The position numbers and the translations under genes are program-made. From contig NZ_JAUXZE010000093.1 of NCBI RefSeq assembly GCF_030694085.1, forward strand, positions 62,001 to 126,000: a DNA stretch of 64,000 nucleotides. The letters are read 5' to 3'. The notes beneath the pieces were generated by a model. It made no database searches, was not told where the DNA came from, and saw only the letters and a program-made list of their open reading frames with translations. Origin of the DNA: Tabrizicola sp. Lineage in GTDB: Bacteria; Pseudomonadota; Alphaproteobacteria; Rhodobacterales; Rhodobacteraceae. Shown here in pieces: positions 8,433 through 15,416 of the stretch; the stretch's first letter is position 1; every line of letters starts with the position of its first letter.

Positions 8433-8855
8433 CTAAAGCTCGATCTCGCCGTTCGGGCCGGGTTGGGGTTCGGCCTTGGGTTCCGGTTCCGACCTGGGAT
8501 TGGTCTTGGGCGACGGCGGCGCGTTGCGGCGGATCAGGATGTCGCCGTTCGGCAGAATGACGGGCATGTCGTAGTTGGTGAAATCGTCGACGATGGCGAA
8601 AAGCTCGGTGATCTTCGGGCCGATCTCTTTGCCAAGCGCATCAAGCGCAGGTTTCATCTCTTCCAGCGCCTGGCTCATCTCGTCAAGCGCAGGCTGCGCT
8701 TCGGTCATGAGACCGCGGAAGAGAAGCTTCATCCCTTCTTCCATCAGGCTGAAGCCGTCTTCATCGGCCAGCGGGGCAGGGGTGGTGTCGGCCTCCTGCG
8801 CAAGCGCGGGGGCGGCGGCAAGGATCAGGGCGAGTGCGAGTTTCATGGCTTGCAT
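8433..8855 (-). CDS. Exported hypothetical protein with Pro-rich tail
   Basis: A 140-residue product beginning MQAMKLALALILAAAPALAQEA, a clear Sec signal with cleavage expected after ALA. A central helical, Glu/Met/Leu-rich segment (MEEGMKLLFRGLMTEAQPALDEMSQALEEMKPALDALG) looks like an amphipathic or coiled helix. A Pro/Pro-Glu-rich tail (PPSPKTNPRSEPEPKAEPQPGP) follows. Similar short periplasmic proteins are common in Rhodobacteraceae, with no assigned function. The start at 8855 is preferred over the ATG at 8846 because AAAGGGG lies upstream of it. Confidence 0.75.
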   Translation of the reverse strand: MQAMKLALALILAAAPALAQEADTTPAPLADEDGFSLMEEGMKLLFRGLMTEAQPALDEMSQALEEMKPALDALGKEIGPKITELFAIVDDFTNYDMPVILPNGDILIRRNAPPSPKTNPRSEPEPKAEPQPGPNGEIEL

Positions 8856-8877
8856 ATGGGAAGCCCCTTTGCCCGTT

Positions 8878-9930
8878 TCAAACCCCCGGTGGCAAGTCCA
8901 CGGTTACGGGAAAATGGTCCGAGGCCTGCAACAGCGCCTCGCTTAGTTCGGGGATCTGCATGATGTGGGGATCGTCGAACGGATGCCATATCCGCCACTC
9001 TGGCTGCCGGACGGCCAGGTCCGGCGAGACCATGACGAAATCCAGCAGCGCCTCGAAGAACCGTTTCTGCGGCGCAAGGTAGAAGCGGGCGGTGGTGGGC
9101 GTCACGCCGACGCGGCTTTGCAGCGCCATCGCGGCATGAGGATCGGTCAGCTGCAGCTTGGGGTCGGGCGTGGTGCCAAGGACGATCTCGACCCCGGAAT
9201 GTCCGAAAAGTTTTTCGAATTCGTCGATGCCGGGACCGTCGTTGAAATCGCCCATCACGATCAGGCTTTCCTGGGCGGCAAGGTGCGCCTCGACCCGCTG
9301 GCGCAGCCAGAGGCACTGCGCAAGCTGCTTGCGGCGGTTCTCGATCGAGAGGCGGATCTGTGCTTCGCGCCCGACCGCACCGTAGGGGTTCTTCGACTTG
9401 GCATGGACGCCGATCAGCCGCAGTTTCGTTCCGCTGGCGGTGGTCACGGCCAGTTCGAGAGGGGGCTTCGAAAAGCGGATGGATTCCGAGACGTTGTCGG
9501 CGTCAAGGTCGTAGCGGAAGGTGGTGTCGAAGCGCGGCGCCTCGTGCGAGCCGTGGCTGGTCGAGGGCGTGCCTTGCGGGTCGTGGTGGGCGGACAGGCG
9601 GTCGGGGTCGTAAAGGAAGGCAATTTCCTGTTCGGTTTCCGAGGGAAACCCGATGAGGGCCTTGTGCGCCCGCAGCCCGTAGGTCCGGGCGAAGTTTTCC
9701 AGCGCCCGCACCGTCGAGCGTCTGCCGTTGGTGTCGGGGGCTTCGATGATGACGATGCCGTCGGCGTCAAGGGCCGCGAAGACGATGCCCAGGGCGCCAA
9801 GCTGTTCGCCGCGGCTAAGCTTGTAGCGGCTTGACGGTGCCCCGTCTTCCAAGAGCCGTCCGCGATCGTCGAAAAGTGCGTTGAACCATTCGACGTTGTA
9901 GGTCGCAAGCCGCAGGGGCCGGGGGGTCAT
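8878..9930 (-). CDS. Endonuclease/exonuclease/phosphatase family protein
   Basis: A 350-residue protein of the EEP superfamily (DNase I-like fold), metal-dependent phosphodiester hydrolases. It begins LRLATYNVEWFNALF, with Asn and Glu in the usual first motif. It continues with DGIVIIEAPD, a central IGVHAKSKN, the catalytic MGDFNDGPG and the C-terminal ASDHFPVTVDL, which carries the conserved Asp-His pair. No signal peptide is visible, so cytoplasmic action is inferred. The substrate (nucleic acid, phospholipid or phosphoinositide-like) is undefined. It overlaps the upstream TerB/DnaJ gene by 4 bases, indicating an operon. Confidence 0.88.
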   Translation of the reverse strand: MTPRPLRLATYNVEWFNALFDDRGRLLEDGAPSSRYKLSRGEQLGALGIVFAALDADGIVIIEAPDTNGRRSTVRALENFARTYGLRAHKALIGFPSETEQEIAFLYDPDRLSAHHDPQGTPSTSHGSHEAPRFDTTFRYDLDADNVSESIRFSKPPLELAVTTASGTKLRLIGVHAKSKNPYGAVGREAQIRLSIENRRKQLAQCLWLRQRVEAHLAAQESLIVMGDFNDGPGIDEFEKLFGHSGVEIVLGTTPDPKLQLTDPHAAMALQSRVGVTPTTARFYLAPQKRFFEALLDFVMVSPDLAVRQPEWRIWHPFDDPHIMQIPELSEALLQASDHFPVTVDLPPGV

Positions 9931-10640
9931 GCGGCCTCCCTTGCCGAGATTTCGCGCCAGGCTTCGTTGATAAGCTGCAACCGGCGTTCGGCCAGTTTCA
10001 TCGCCTCGGGCGGGACGCCGCGGGATTGCAGGACGTCGGGGTGGGTGTCGCGGACAAGGTCGCGCCAGGCCTTGCGGGCCTCGGTCTTGCTGGCATCGCG
10101 TGGCAAGCCGAGGACGTCGAAGGGGTCGCGGGGCGCGCCTTCGACAAGACGCGAGCGGACGATGTTGAAGCAGCGGTCGTCCAGGCCGAATTCATCGGCG
10201 ACGTGGGCAAGGAAGGCGTCCTCGCCCGAATGGTAGGAGCCGTCGGCGATGGCGATCTGGAACAGGGCCTCGAGGATGTCGACAAGGACATGGTGATCGT
10301 CGGCGCAGATCCGGTGGCCATCGGGGTTGAAGAGCCGGGCGATCTTGCGGGCATAGGCGTCAAAACCCGCGACGTCCTGGCGGGCGAGGTCGAAGACCCG
10401 GGCGGCGTGCTGCTCCTCGCCCTCGGGGAAGGTGAAGATCCGGCGGAAGGCGGTGACCTCGTCGCGGGTCACGGTGCCGTCGGCCTTGGCCATCTTGGCG
10501 CCAAGGGCAAGGACGGCGATGGTGAAGCCGATGGACTGTTCCGGCGCAGGGTCGTTGAGCAAGCGGTCGAAGACGACGGACAGCGGCTCGCCCTTGGCAA
10601 GGGCGGCGAGGGCCTCGGTGATGCGGGTCCAGATCGACAT
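9927..10640 (-). CDS. TerB-DnaJ domain protein (DjlA-like)
   Basis: A 237-residue protein. Residues ~25-150 resemble a TerB/DjlA tellurite-resistance-like helical domain (SIGFTIAVLALGAKMAKADGTVTRDEV, then IAIADGSYHSGEDAFL). The last ~70 residues form a J domain (DPFDVLGLPRDASKTEARKAW..., with the HPD motif in VRDTHPDVL) that would stimulate an Hsp70 ATPase. No N-terminal membrane anchor is seen, unlike enterobacterial DjlA, so it is probably cytoplasmic. ATG at 10640 gives the full TerB domain. It overlaps the downstream EEP gene by 4 bases. Confidence 0.88.
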   Translation of the reverse strand: MSIWTRITEALAALAKGEPLSVVFDRLLNDPAPEQSIGFTIAVLALGAKMAKADGTVTRDEVTAFRRIFTFPEGEEQHAARVFDLARQDVAGFDAYARKIARLFNPDGHRICADDHHVLVDILEALFQIAIADGSYHSGEDAFLAHVADEFGLDDRCFNIVRSRLVEGAPRDPFDVLGLPRDASKTEARKAWRDLVRDTHPDVLQSRGVPPEAMKLAERRLQLINEAWREISAREAA

Positions 10641-10672
10641 GGCTGCGACTTTATCGCGGTCAGTGGCGGATG

Positions 10673-11158
10673 TCAGAGGATTTTCTGCATGAGCACAAGG
10701 TCGATGTGGCGGCCGAACTTGAAGCCCGCTTCGGGGATGGTGGCGATGTGGCGGTAGCCGACCCGTTCGTGGAAGGCGCGGCCGTCGGGATTTTCGCCCG
10801 AGACGGCGGCGATCATCTGGTGGGCGCCCTGCACGCGGGCGTGGTCCTCGATCGCAGCCATCAGCGCCCGGCCGATCCCCCGGCCCTTGGCCTGGGGGGC
10901 CAAAGTGATGGAGTGTTCCATGCAAGTCCGGTAGCCCTCGCCGCCGCGGAACTGGCCGTAGCTGGCCTGTCCGAGCAGATCGCCGTCCTGCACTGCGACC
11001 AGGAAGGCGTGGCCGGCTGCGGCCTTGCTGGCGATCATGCCCAGAATGTCGTCCTCGGACTTCGGCACCGGGTTGAAGGTGACGGCGGTGGTCTCGATCC
11101 AGGGGTTGAGAAGCGCGGCGATGGCTTTGGCGTCGGCGGGTTCGGCGGGGCGGATCAT
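10673..11158 (-). CDS. GNAT acetyltransferase, phosphinothricin-acetyltransferase-like
   Basis: A 161-residue acetyl-CoA-dependent N-acetyltransferase. It begins MIRPAEPADAKAIAALLNPWIETTAVTF. The PAT/Bar-like features are the ETTAVTFNPVPKSEDDI segment and the acetyl-CoA binding loop QAKGRGIGRALMAAIEDHA. The C-terminus ends HERVGYRHIATIPEAGFKFGRHIDLVLMQK. Family members acetylate phosphinothricin, methionine sulfone or related amines; the actual substrate here is unknown. The start overlaps the stop of the upstream VOC gene by 4 bases, so it belongs to the same minus-strand operon. Confidence 0.85.
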   Translation of the reverse strand: MIRPAEPADAKAIAALLNPWIETTAVTFNPVPKSEDDILGMIASKAAAGHAFLVAVQDGDLLGQASYGQFRGGEGYRTCMEHSITLAPQAKGRGIGRALMAAIEDHARVQGAHQMIAAVSGENPDGRAFHERVGYRHIATIPEAGFKFGRHIDLVLMQKIL

Positions 11159-11766
11159 GTCAGGACGCGGGGGCCGTGCGGCGTGTCGAACGTCGCGCGG
11201 AGCGAGCGGTAGGGGCCAAGCTGGATATGCAGTCTGGGGTCGGCAAGGCTGGTCAGGGCGTTTTGCAGGGCGGGCGCGTCGGGGTGGGTGATCTCCAGCC
11301 GCGCAAGGCGGATGCCGTGGTCACGCAGGGTCCGCGCGGGGTGAAGGTCGCCCTGCCACTGGATCAGCGCGGGGAAGCAGTTGTCGAAGGGCAGCTTGCC
11401 GGTGTCCGGCACGGCAAAGCGCCAGCGGTAGTCGCCGCGGGCAAGGTCGGTCGCAGCGCCGGTGCCGGAGGGCGCCTTGGCCAGGGCCGCGTCAAGATCG
11501 TCGGTGCGGCAGATCCAGTTGGTCAGGCGCGCGGCACCCTGGAAATGGTCAAGGTCGAACCAGCGGGGATGAGCGGGCCGTGCAGACGCGGGGTCGGTGG
11601 CGATGACTTCGAGGTAAAGGTCGCCAAGGCTGAGGAGGCGGTTGTGCGTGCCCATCTGGGGATGCTTGCCCCCGCCGGCCAGCGGCACGCCAAGCGCCAT
11701 CTCGACCCAGGCTGCGCCGTCTTCCAGCGTGGCGGCGGAAACCGCCAGATGATCAAGGCGCAGCAT
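11155..11766 (-). CDS. VOC (glyoxalase-like) family protein
   Basis: A 203-residue protein with the glyoxalase-like start MLRLDHLAVSAATLEDGAAWVEMALGVP and a paired GTHNRLLSLGDLYLEVIA strand. It is like the single-chain Glyoxalase-like_domain proteins of about 200 residues. A metal-binding His and Glu are likely at the DHLAV and LEVIA positions, but the reaction is unknown. The ATG is fused to the stop of ppx as TGATG, so translation is coupled. An in-frame GTG one codon upstream is less likely. Confidence 0.82.
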   Translation of the reverse strand: MLRLDHLAVSAATLEDGAAWVEMALGVPLAGGGKHPQMGTHNRLLSLGDLYLEVIATDPASARPAHPRWFDLDHFQGAARLTNWICRTDDLDAALAKAPSGTGAATDLARGDYRWRFAVPDTGKLPFDNCFPALIQWQGDLHPARTLRDHGIRLARLEITHPDAPALQNALTSLADPRLHIQLGPYRSLRATFDTPHGPRVLT

Positions 11767-13337
11767 CACTCGGACGCCTTCAGGACAACCTTGGTCTGCC
11801 CCTTCAGGGCCAGGGCCAGTGCGGCAAAGCGGGCCTGGGCCACCTCGCCGAAGAGGCCAAGGCCGTCCTCGGTCAGGGCCAGGGTCAGCTGGCGCTTCTT
11901 CTGGTTCCAGCGCAGTTCCCCCGCCTGCGACGGATCGCCGATCGAGAACATCGCGCCGAAGCGCATGGCTTTGCCCAGGGCCTCGGCCTCCTGGATGTCG
12001 GTTTCGCTGAGCAGGCGGAACAGCGGCTCCATCCGGCTGCCGGAGCGGCTGTTCTTGTAGCGGTGCAGCAGGGCGAGGCCCAGAAATACCCGACCGGGGT
12101 GGTCAAGGCCGCCAAGGTTCGCGCGGGTCGCATTGTCGAAGCAGGCTTCGGCGCGGTAGTCGGGGTGAGCGCGCCAGGTGGTGTCGTGCAAGAGGCATGC
12201 GGCCTTGATAAGGCGCAGGCGATCCTCGGCCGCACCCTTGAAGATCGGTTCGAGGAAGGCGAAGAGCTTCTTGCCGAAGCCGGGGATGCGGGCCTGGGTG
12301 AGTTCCGTCATCCGTGCGGCTTCGATCAGCGGATCGCGGGCGCGCAGGCGCTCGGGCATCTGTTCGAACAGAAGCCCCTCGCGGATGCCGTAGGCCGATA
12401 TGTCGATTTCGGACGGTTTCAGCAATCGAAGCATCTCGCGCAGGACCTCGCAGGCCAGCGGGACCAGTTCCATCCGTTCGGCGCTGGTGCCGGTTCGGCC
12501 GCGCAGTGCGGGCAGGTCGGTGGTCTGCAGCCAGTCGAGCGTGGCCAGCAACCCCTCGGGCGTCATGCGGTATTCGTGCAGGACGGTCAGCGGGTAATTC
12601 CGCCGCTCCATGTCCAGCCGTGCAATGACCCGCCAACTGCCGCCGACCAGATAGATGCGGTCGCCTTCGGGCCGGATCTCGCGGGCGGCGGCCTCCAGGA
12701 TCGTGTCGATGTGCGCCTTGCGCTTCTTCGGATCGGCCGAGATCTGTTGCAGGCGGAAGGGGCCAAGCGGGGTGGAAACCCGCTTGCCGACGCGGCCGTT
12801 GCCGATGCGCGCCAGTTCCATCGAGTTGCCACCGATGTCGCAGACGATGCCCTTGGCATCCGGCCAGCCCAGAAGGACCCCCTGGGCCGAAAGCCGCGCC
12901 TCTTCGTCGCCGTCGATGACGTGCAGCTTCAGCCCGGTCTCGCGCAGGACACGGGCCTGGAATTCGGGGCCATCTTCCGCCTCACGCGTGGCGGCGGTGG
13001 CGACGACGGTGAACGGGGCGATGTCCATGCCTTTGGCCAGCAGGGAAAACCGCTTCAGGGCGGCTACGGCGCGTTCCTTGCCTTCCGGGTTCAGCCGCCC
13101 GGTCTGCGCGAGGCCCTTGCCCAGGCCGCACATGATCTTTTCGTTGTAGAAGTAGGCCGGGCTGCGGGCCGCGCCATCAAAGACCACCATGCGGACTGAG
13201 TTCGATCCGACATCGACCACGCCGACCCGCGACAGGGCACGGGCCGAAGGGTCGTCGAACAAGGGTTTGCCGAAGGGGCCCCAGTCGCCCGCGTCATCAT
13301 CATCGTCGGGAAGCGCGGCTTTTCCGTCTGCGGCCAT
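11766..13337 (-). CDS. ppx: Ppx/GppA family exopolyphosphatase/guanosine pentaphosphatase
   Basis: A 523-residue phosphatase of the ASKHA fold that trims polyphosphate from the end or hydrolyses pppGpp. The N-terminal domain has SRVGVVDVGSNSVRMVVFDG (phosphate-1 loop), then VVATAATREAEDG. The second nucleotide-site segment is VCDIGGNSMELA. The C-terminal half holds an HD-type helical domain (CLLHDTTWRAHPDYRAE). An unusual acidic N-terminal extension (ALPDDDDDAGDWGPFG) precedes the core. ATG 13337 follows GGGGGA; an upstream TTG is possible but poorer. It is the first gene of a ppx-VOC-GNAT operon. Confidence 0.9.
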   Translation of the reverse strand: MAADGKAALPDDDDDAGDWGPFGKPLFDDPSARALSRVGVVDVGSNSVRMVVFDGAARSPAYFYNEKIMCGLGKGLAQTGRLNPEGKERAVAALKRFSLLAKGMDIAPFTVVATAATREAEDGPEFQARVLRETGLKLHVIDGDEEARLSAQGVLLGWPDAKGIVCDIGGNSMELARIGNGRVGKRVSTPLGPFRLQQISADPKKRKAHIDTILEAAAREIRPEGDRIYLVGGSWRVIARLDMERRNYPLTVLHEYRMTPEGLLATLDWLQTTDLPALRGRTGTSAERMELVPLACEVLREMLRLLKPSEIDISAYGIREGLLFEQMPERLRARDPLIEAARMTELTQARIPGFGKKLFAFLEPIFKGAAEDRLRLIKAACLLHDTTWRAHPDYRAEACFDNATRANLGGLDHPGRVFLGLALLHRYKNSRSGSRMEPLFRLLSETDIQEAEALGKAMRFGAMFSIGDPSQAGELRWNQKKRQLTLALTEDGLGLFGEVAQARFAALALALKGQTKVVLKASE

Positions 13338-13421
13338 GAGAAGAATCCCCCGGGGTCTTGCGGCGGCATCGTGCAAGCCTGCGTTGGCAGGGTCAACCGC
13401 CGGGCTGTGTGTCGGTTCCGT

Positions 13422-13640
13422 CTAGCGCTTGTTGGGCTTGGGCGTGGGCTTCTGGCCGATGGCGCGTGCAGCCTCGGCGGCGGCGCGCAATTCCTCGGCG
13501 ATTTCCTCGGCTTCTTCGGGGTCGAAGTCGAGCGGCAGTTCGATCCCGCCCTCGGCCTCGACGTAGATGCGGACCATGCCGGCGTCGGTCGGCCCGATCT
13601 GCAGGTTTGCCGCGATCTCGCTGGAGTTGTTGATGCCCAT
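13422..13640 (-). CDS. Small acidic conserved protein (72 aa)
   Basis: The product begins MGINNSSEIAANLQIGPTDAGMVRIYVEAEGGIELPLDFDPEEAEEIAEELRAAAEAAR and ends KPTPKPNKR. It has a beta-like first half, an acidic amphipathic helix and a basic tail, with no signal or membrane segment. It resembles short Rhodobacterales proteins of about 70 residues sometimes listed as DUF6324, which I cannot confirm. ATG 13640 is preceded by GGGAG; a longer frame upstream looks noncoding and overlaps the tRNA promoter region. Confidence 0.7.
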   Translation of the reverse strand: MGINNSSEIAANLQIGPTDAGMVRIYVEAEGGIELPLDFDPEEAEEIAEELRAAAEAARAIGQKPTPKPNKR

Positions 13641-13727
13641 GATCCGTGCTCCCAACTTTGCGGCGGGGGTAGCGGGCGAGGCGGTGCGGCGCAAGGAAAA
13701 ACCGTCCGGGCGGGCTGGCAAAGGTGC

Positions 13728-13756
13728 TTGCAATTCGGGGGGAGGGGGGCTAAATC
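13728..13756 (+). promoter_or_regulatory. Sigma70-type promoter for tRNA-His
   Basis: TTGCAA (13728-13733), a 17-base spacer and TAAATC (13751-13756) stand 11 bases before the mature tRNA 5' end. Spacing and position fit a tRNA promoter. Confidence 0.6.
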
Positions 13757-13767
13757 GCCCCGCGAGT

Positions 13768-13844
13768 GCAGCCTTAGCTCAGTTGGTTAGAGCACCAGAT
13801 TGTGGATCTGGGGGTCCCCCGTTCGAGCCGGGGAGGCTGTACCA
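13768..13844 (+). tRNA. tRNA-His (anticodon GTG)
   Basis: A 77-base cloverleaf with encoded CCA. The acceptor arm is GCAGCCT/AGGCTGT. The D arm holds AGCTCAGTTGGTTAGAGC, the anticodon arm CCAGATTGTGGATCTGG has anticodon GTG, and the T arm contains GTTCGAGCC. Position 73 is A and the base before G1 is T, so G-1 is not encoded. The first pair is G1:T72. This is the divergent alphaproteobacterial tRNA-His form, read by a matching HisRS. Confidence 0.96.
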
Positions 13845-14311
13845 TTCTCTCCTTTCTTCCATCTGTCAGTCGGTCCCGGCGTTGGCTGGTTGCAGCGCGA
13901 TGATGCGCCGCAAGAGGTCGATAGGACAGGACGTCCTGCAGGTCGAAGGTGGGCGAGCCTGGACAAGAAATTCGACGGGACGCCGGGGGGTGAAGTGACG
14001 CAGGGCGGACCGGGAACCTGCCCTGTCGCCAGTGGTTCTTGAACCAATGGCGCACCACTGGCGACCCCCGGGGATACTGGGTGGAAAGCGCGAACGCGCC
14101 AAACCAGCCCTTTCAGCTGAACAACCTGCCGTGTGGCGTGTTCTCACCTTGCGAGGAGGAGCCGCGATGCGGGGTGGCGCTGTGCTGACCGCCCCCTGTC
14201 GCCGTCCTTGGCAGCGAGACGTCGTGGACGCCTGTCGCTGCCCGTTGACAGAATCTGCCCGCAGCCTCAGAAGCGCGGGGCCTTCTGCGTGCCGACCGGG
14301 ATTTCGCCGCC
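13845..14311. other. Gene-free region with a 12-bp inverted repeat
   Basis: About 465 bases between tRNA-His and the AraC-type regulator. No reading frame here looks coding. The main structure is a perfect 12-base inverted repeat, GTCGCCAGTGGT (14025-14036) and ACCACTGGCGAC (14054-14065), with a 17-base loop. It could be a terminator-like hairpin or part of an unannotated small RNA. A Shine-Dalgarno-like GAGGAGGAG precedes an ATG at 14166, but that frame runs into the regulator in a different phase without any recognisable product. Confidence 0.5.
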
Positions 14312-15331
14312 ATGACCCGTCCTGCCGACGACCAGAGCTTTCAGCGTGCCTCGGCGGTCATCCCGCGCGGCGTGGCGCATTTCCACCTGTCAGGACCAGT
14401 CGCCACCCGGGACTTCGCCTTCCTCGCCTTGCCGCGCTTTACGCTGCTGGCTTTCTCGTCGGCCATCGAGCCGTTGCGGATCGCCAATCAGCTGACGCAG
14501 CAGCCGTTGTACCGCTGGCGGCTGGTCAGCATGGACGGGGGGGCGGTCGAAAGTTCGGCCGGGGTGCGGATCGAGGTGGATCAGGGGTTGCAGCCCCTGG
14601 GCCGCGAGACGACGGCCATCGTCTGTTCGGGCACCGACGCCAGCCAGGCGGCAGATCGCAAGGTACTGGGTTGGCTGCGTGATCATGCGAGGAAGGGCGG
14701 CGGCTTGGGCGCGATCTGCACCGGGGCCTATACGCTGGCACGCGCGGGGCTTCTGGGCGACGACAGCCCGGCCGTCCACTGGGAGAACCGCCCGGCCTTC
14801 CGCGAGCTTTTCGACGTGGAGCCGCTGCAACAGATCTATGTCATCGGCCGCAAGCATTTCTCGTGCGCGGGCGGCGAGGCTGGGGTCGACCTGATGCTGG
14901 CGCTGATTGCCCAGGACCACGGGCAGAAGCTGGCGGATGCCGTGGCCGAGATGTGCCTGCACAGCCGCCGGCGCGAGGCGAACGCCACGCAGAAGGCCGC
15001 CTTTCCCGCGCCGATGGCTGCGCGGCATCCCGCAGTGGCGCGCGTGATTGCCGCGATGAAGGCCAATATCGCCACGCCGCTGGACCGCGAGCAGCTGGCC
15101 GGGGTCTTCGGCCGCTCGCCCCGGCACCTGGAGCGCATCTTCCAGTCGGTCCTGCAAGAGACCCCCAAGGGTCACTACCTGGGCCTGCGGCTGGAAGAGG
15201 CGCGGAACCTTCTGGCCGACACCACCCTGTCGATCCTTGAGGTGGCAATCGCCACCGGGTTCAACTCGCGGTCCAGCTTTTCGAAAGCCTACCGCAAGCG
15301 TTTCGGCACCAGCCCGGCCCGTTACCGCTAG
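14312..15331 (+). CDS. GlxA-family transcriptional regulator (DJ-1/PfpI + AraC HTH)
   Basis: A 339-residue regulator. Residues ~35-200 are a DJ-1/PfpI-like amidotransferase fold (FAFLALPRFTLLAFSSAIEPLRIAN, then GGLGAICTGAYTLARAGLL with the nucleophile-elbow-type Cys). The C-terminal ~100 residues are an AraC DNA-binding pair of HTH motifs (LAGVFGRSPRHLERIFQ and ILEVAIATGFNSRSSFSKAYRKRFG). It is related to the GbdR/CdhR type that activates glycine betaine or carnitine use; that specificity is inferred only from resemblance. No target operon adjoins it. Confidence 0.88.
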   Translation: MTRPADDQSFQRASAVIPRGVAHFHLSGPVATRDFAFLALPRFTLLAFSSAIEPLRIANQLTQQPLYRWRLVSMDGGAVESSAGVRIEVDQGLQPLGRETTAIVCSGTDASQAADRKVLGWLRDHARKGGGLGAICTGAYTLARAGLLGDDSPAVHWENRPAFRELFDVEPLQQIYVIGRKHFSCAGGEAGVDLMLALIAQDHGQKLADAVAEMCLHSRRREANATQKAAFPAPMAARHPAVARVIAAMKANIATPLDREQLAGVFGRSPRHLERIFQSVLQETPKGHYLGLRLEEARNLLADTTLSILEVAIATGFNSRSSFSKAYRKRFGTSPARYR

Positions 15332-15416
15332 GCCCGCCCTGCGCGACACCGGCGGCGGGCTTCACCCGGACCAGGTCGACAGCTAAGGTGCCCACCCCTA
15401 GCTTTCGAGGATTCGC

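Noticed and set aside
14032..14682. 216-residue plus-strand frame with a good ribosome site near 14166
   Set aside because: It overlaps the start of the AraC-type regulator in another phase and is Arg/Cys/Pro-rich with no homology that I recognise.
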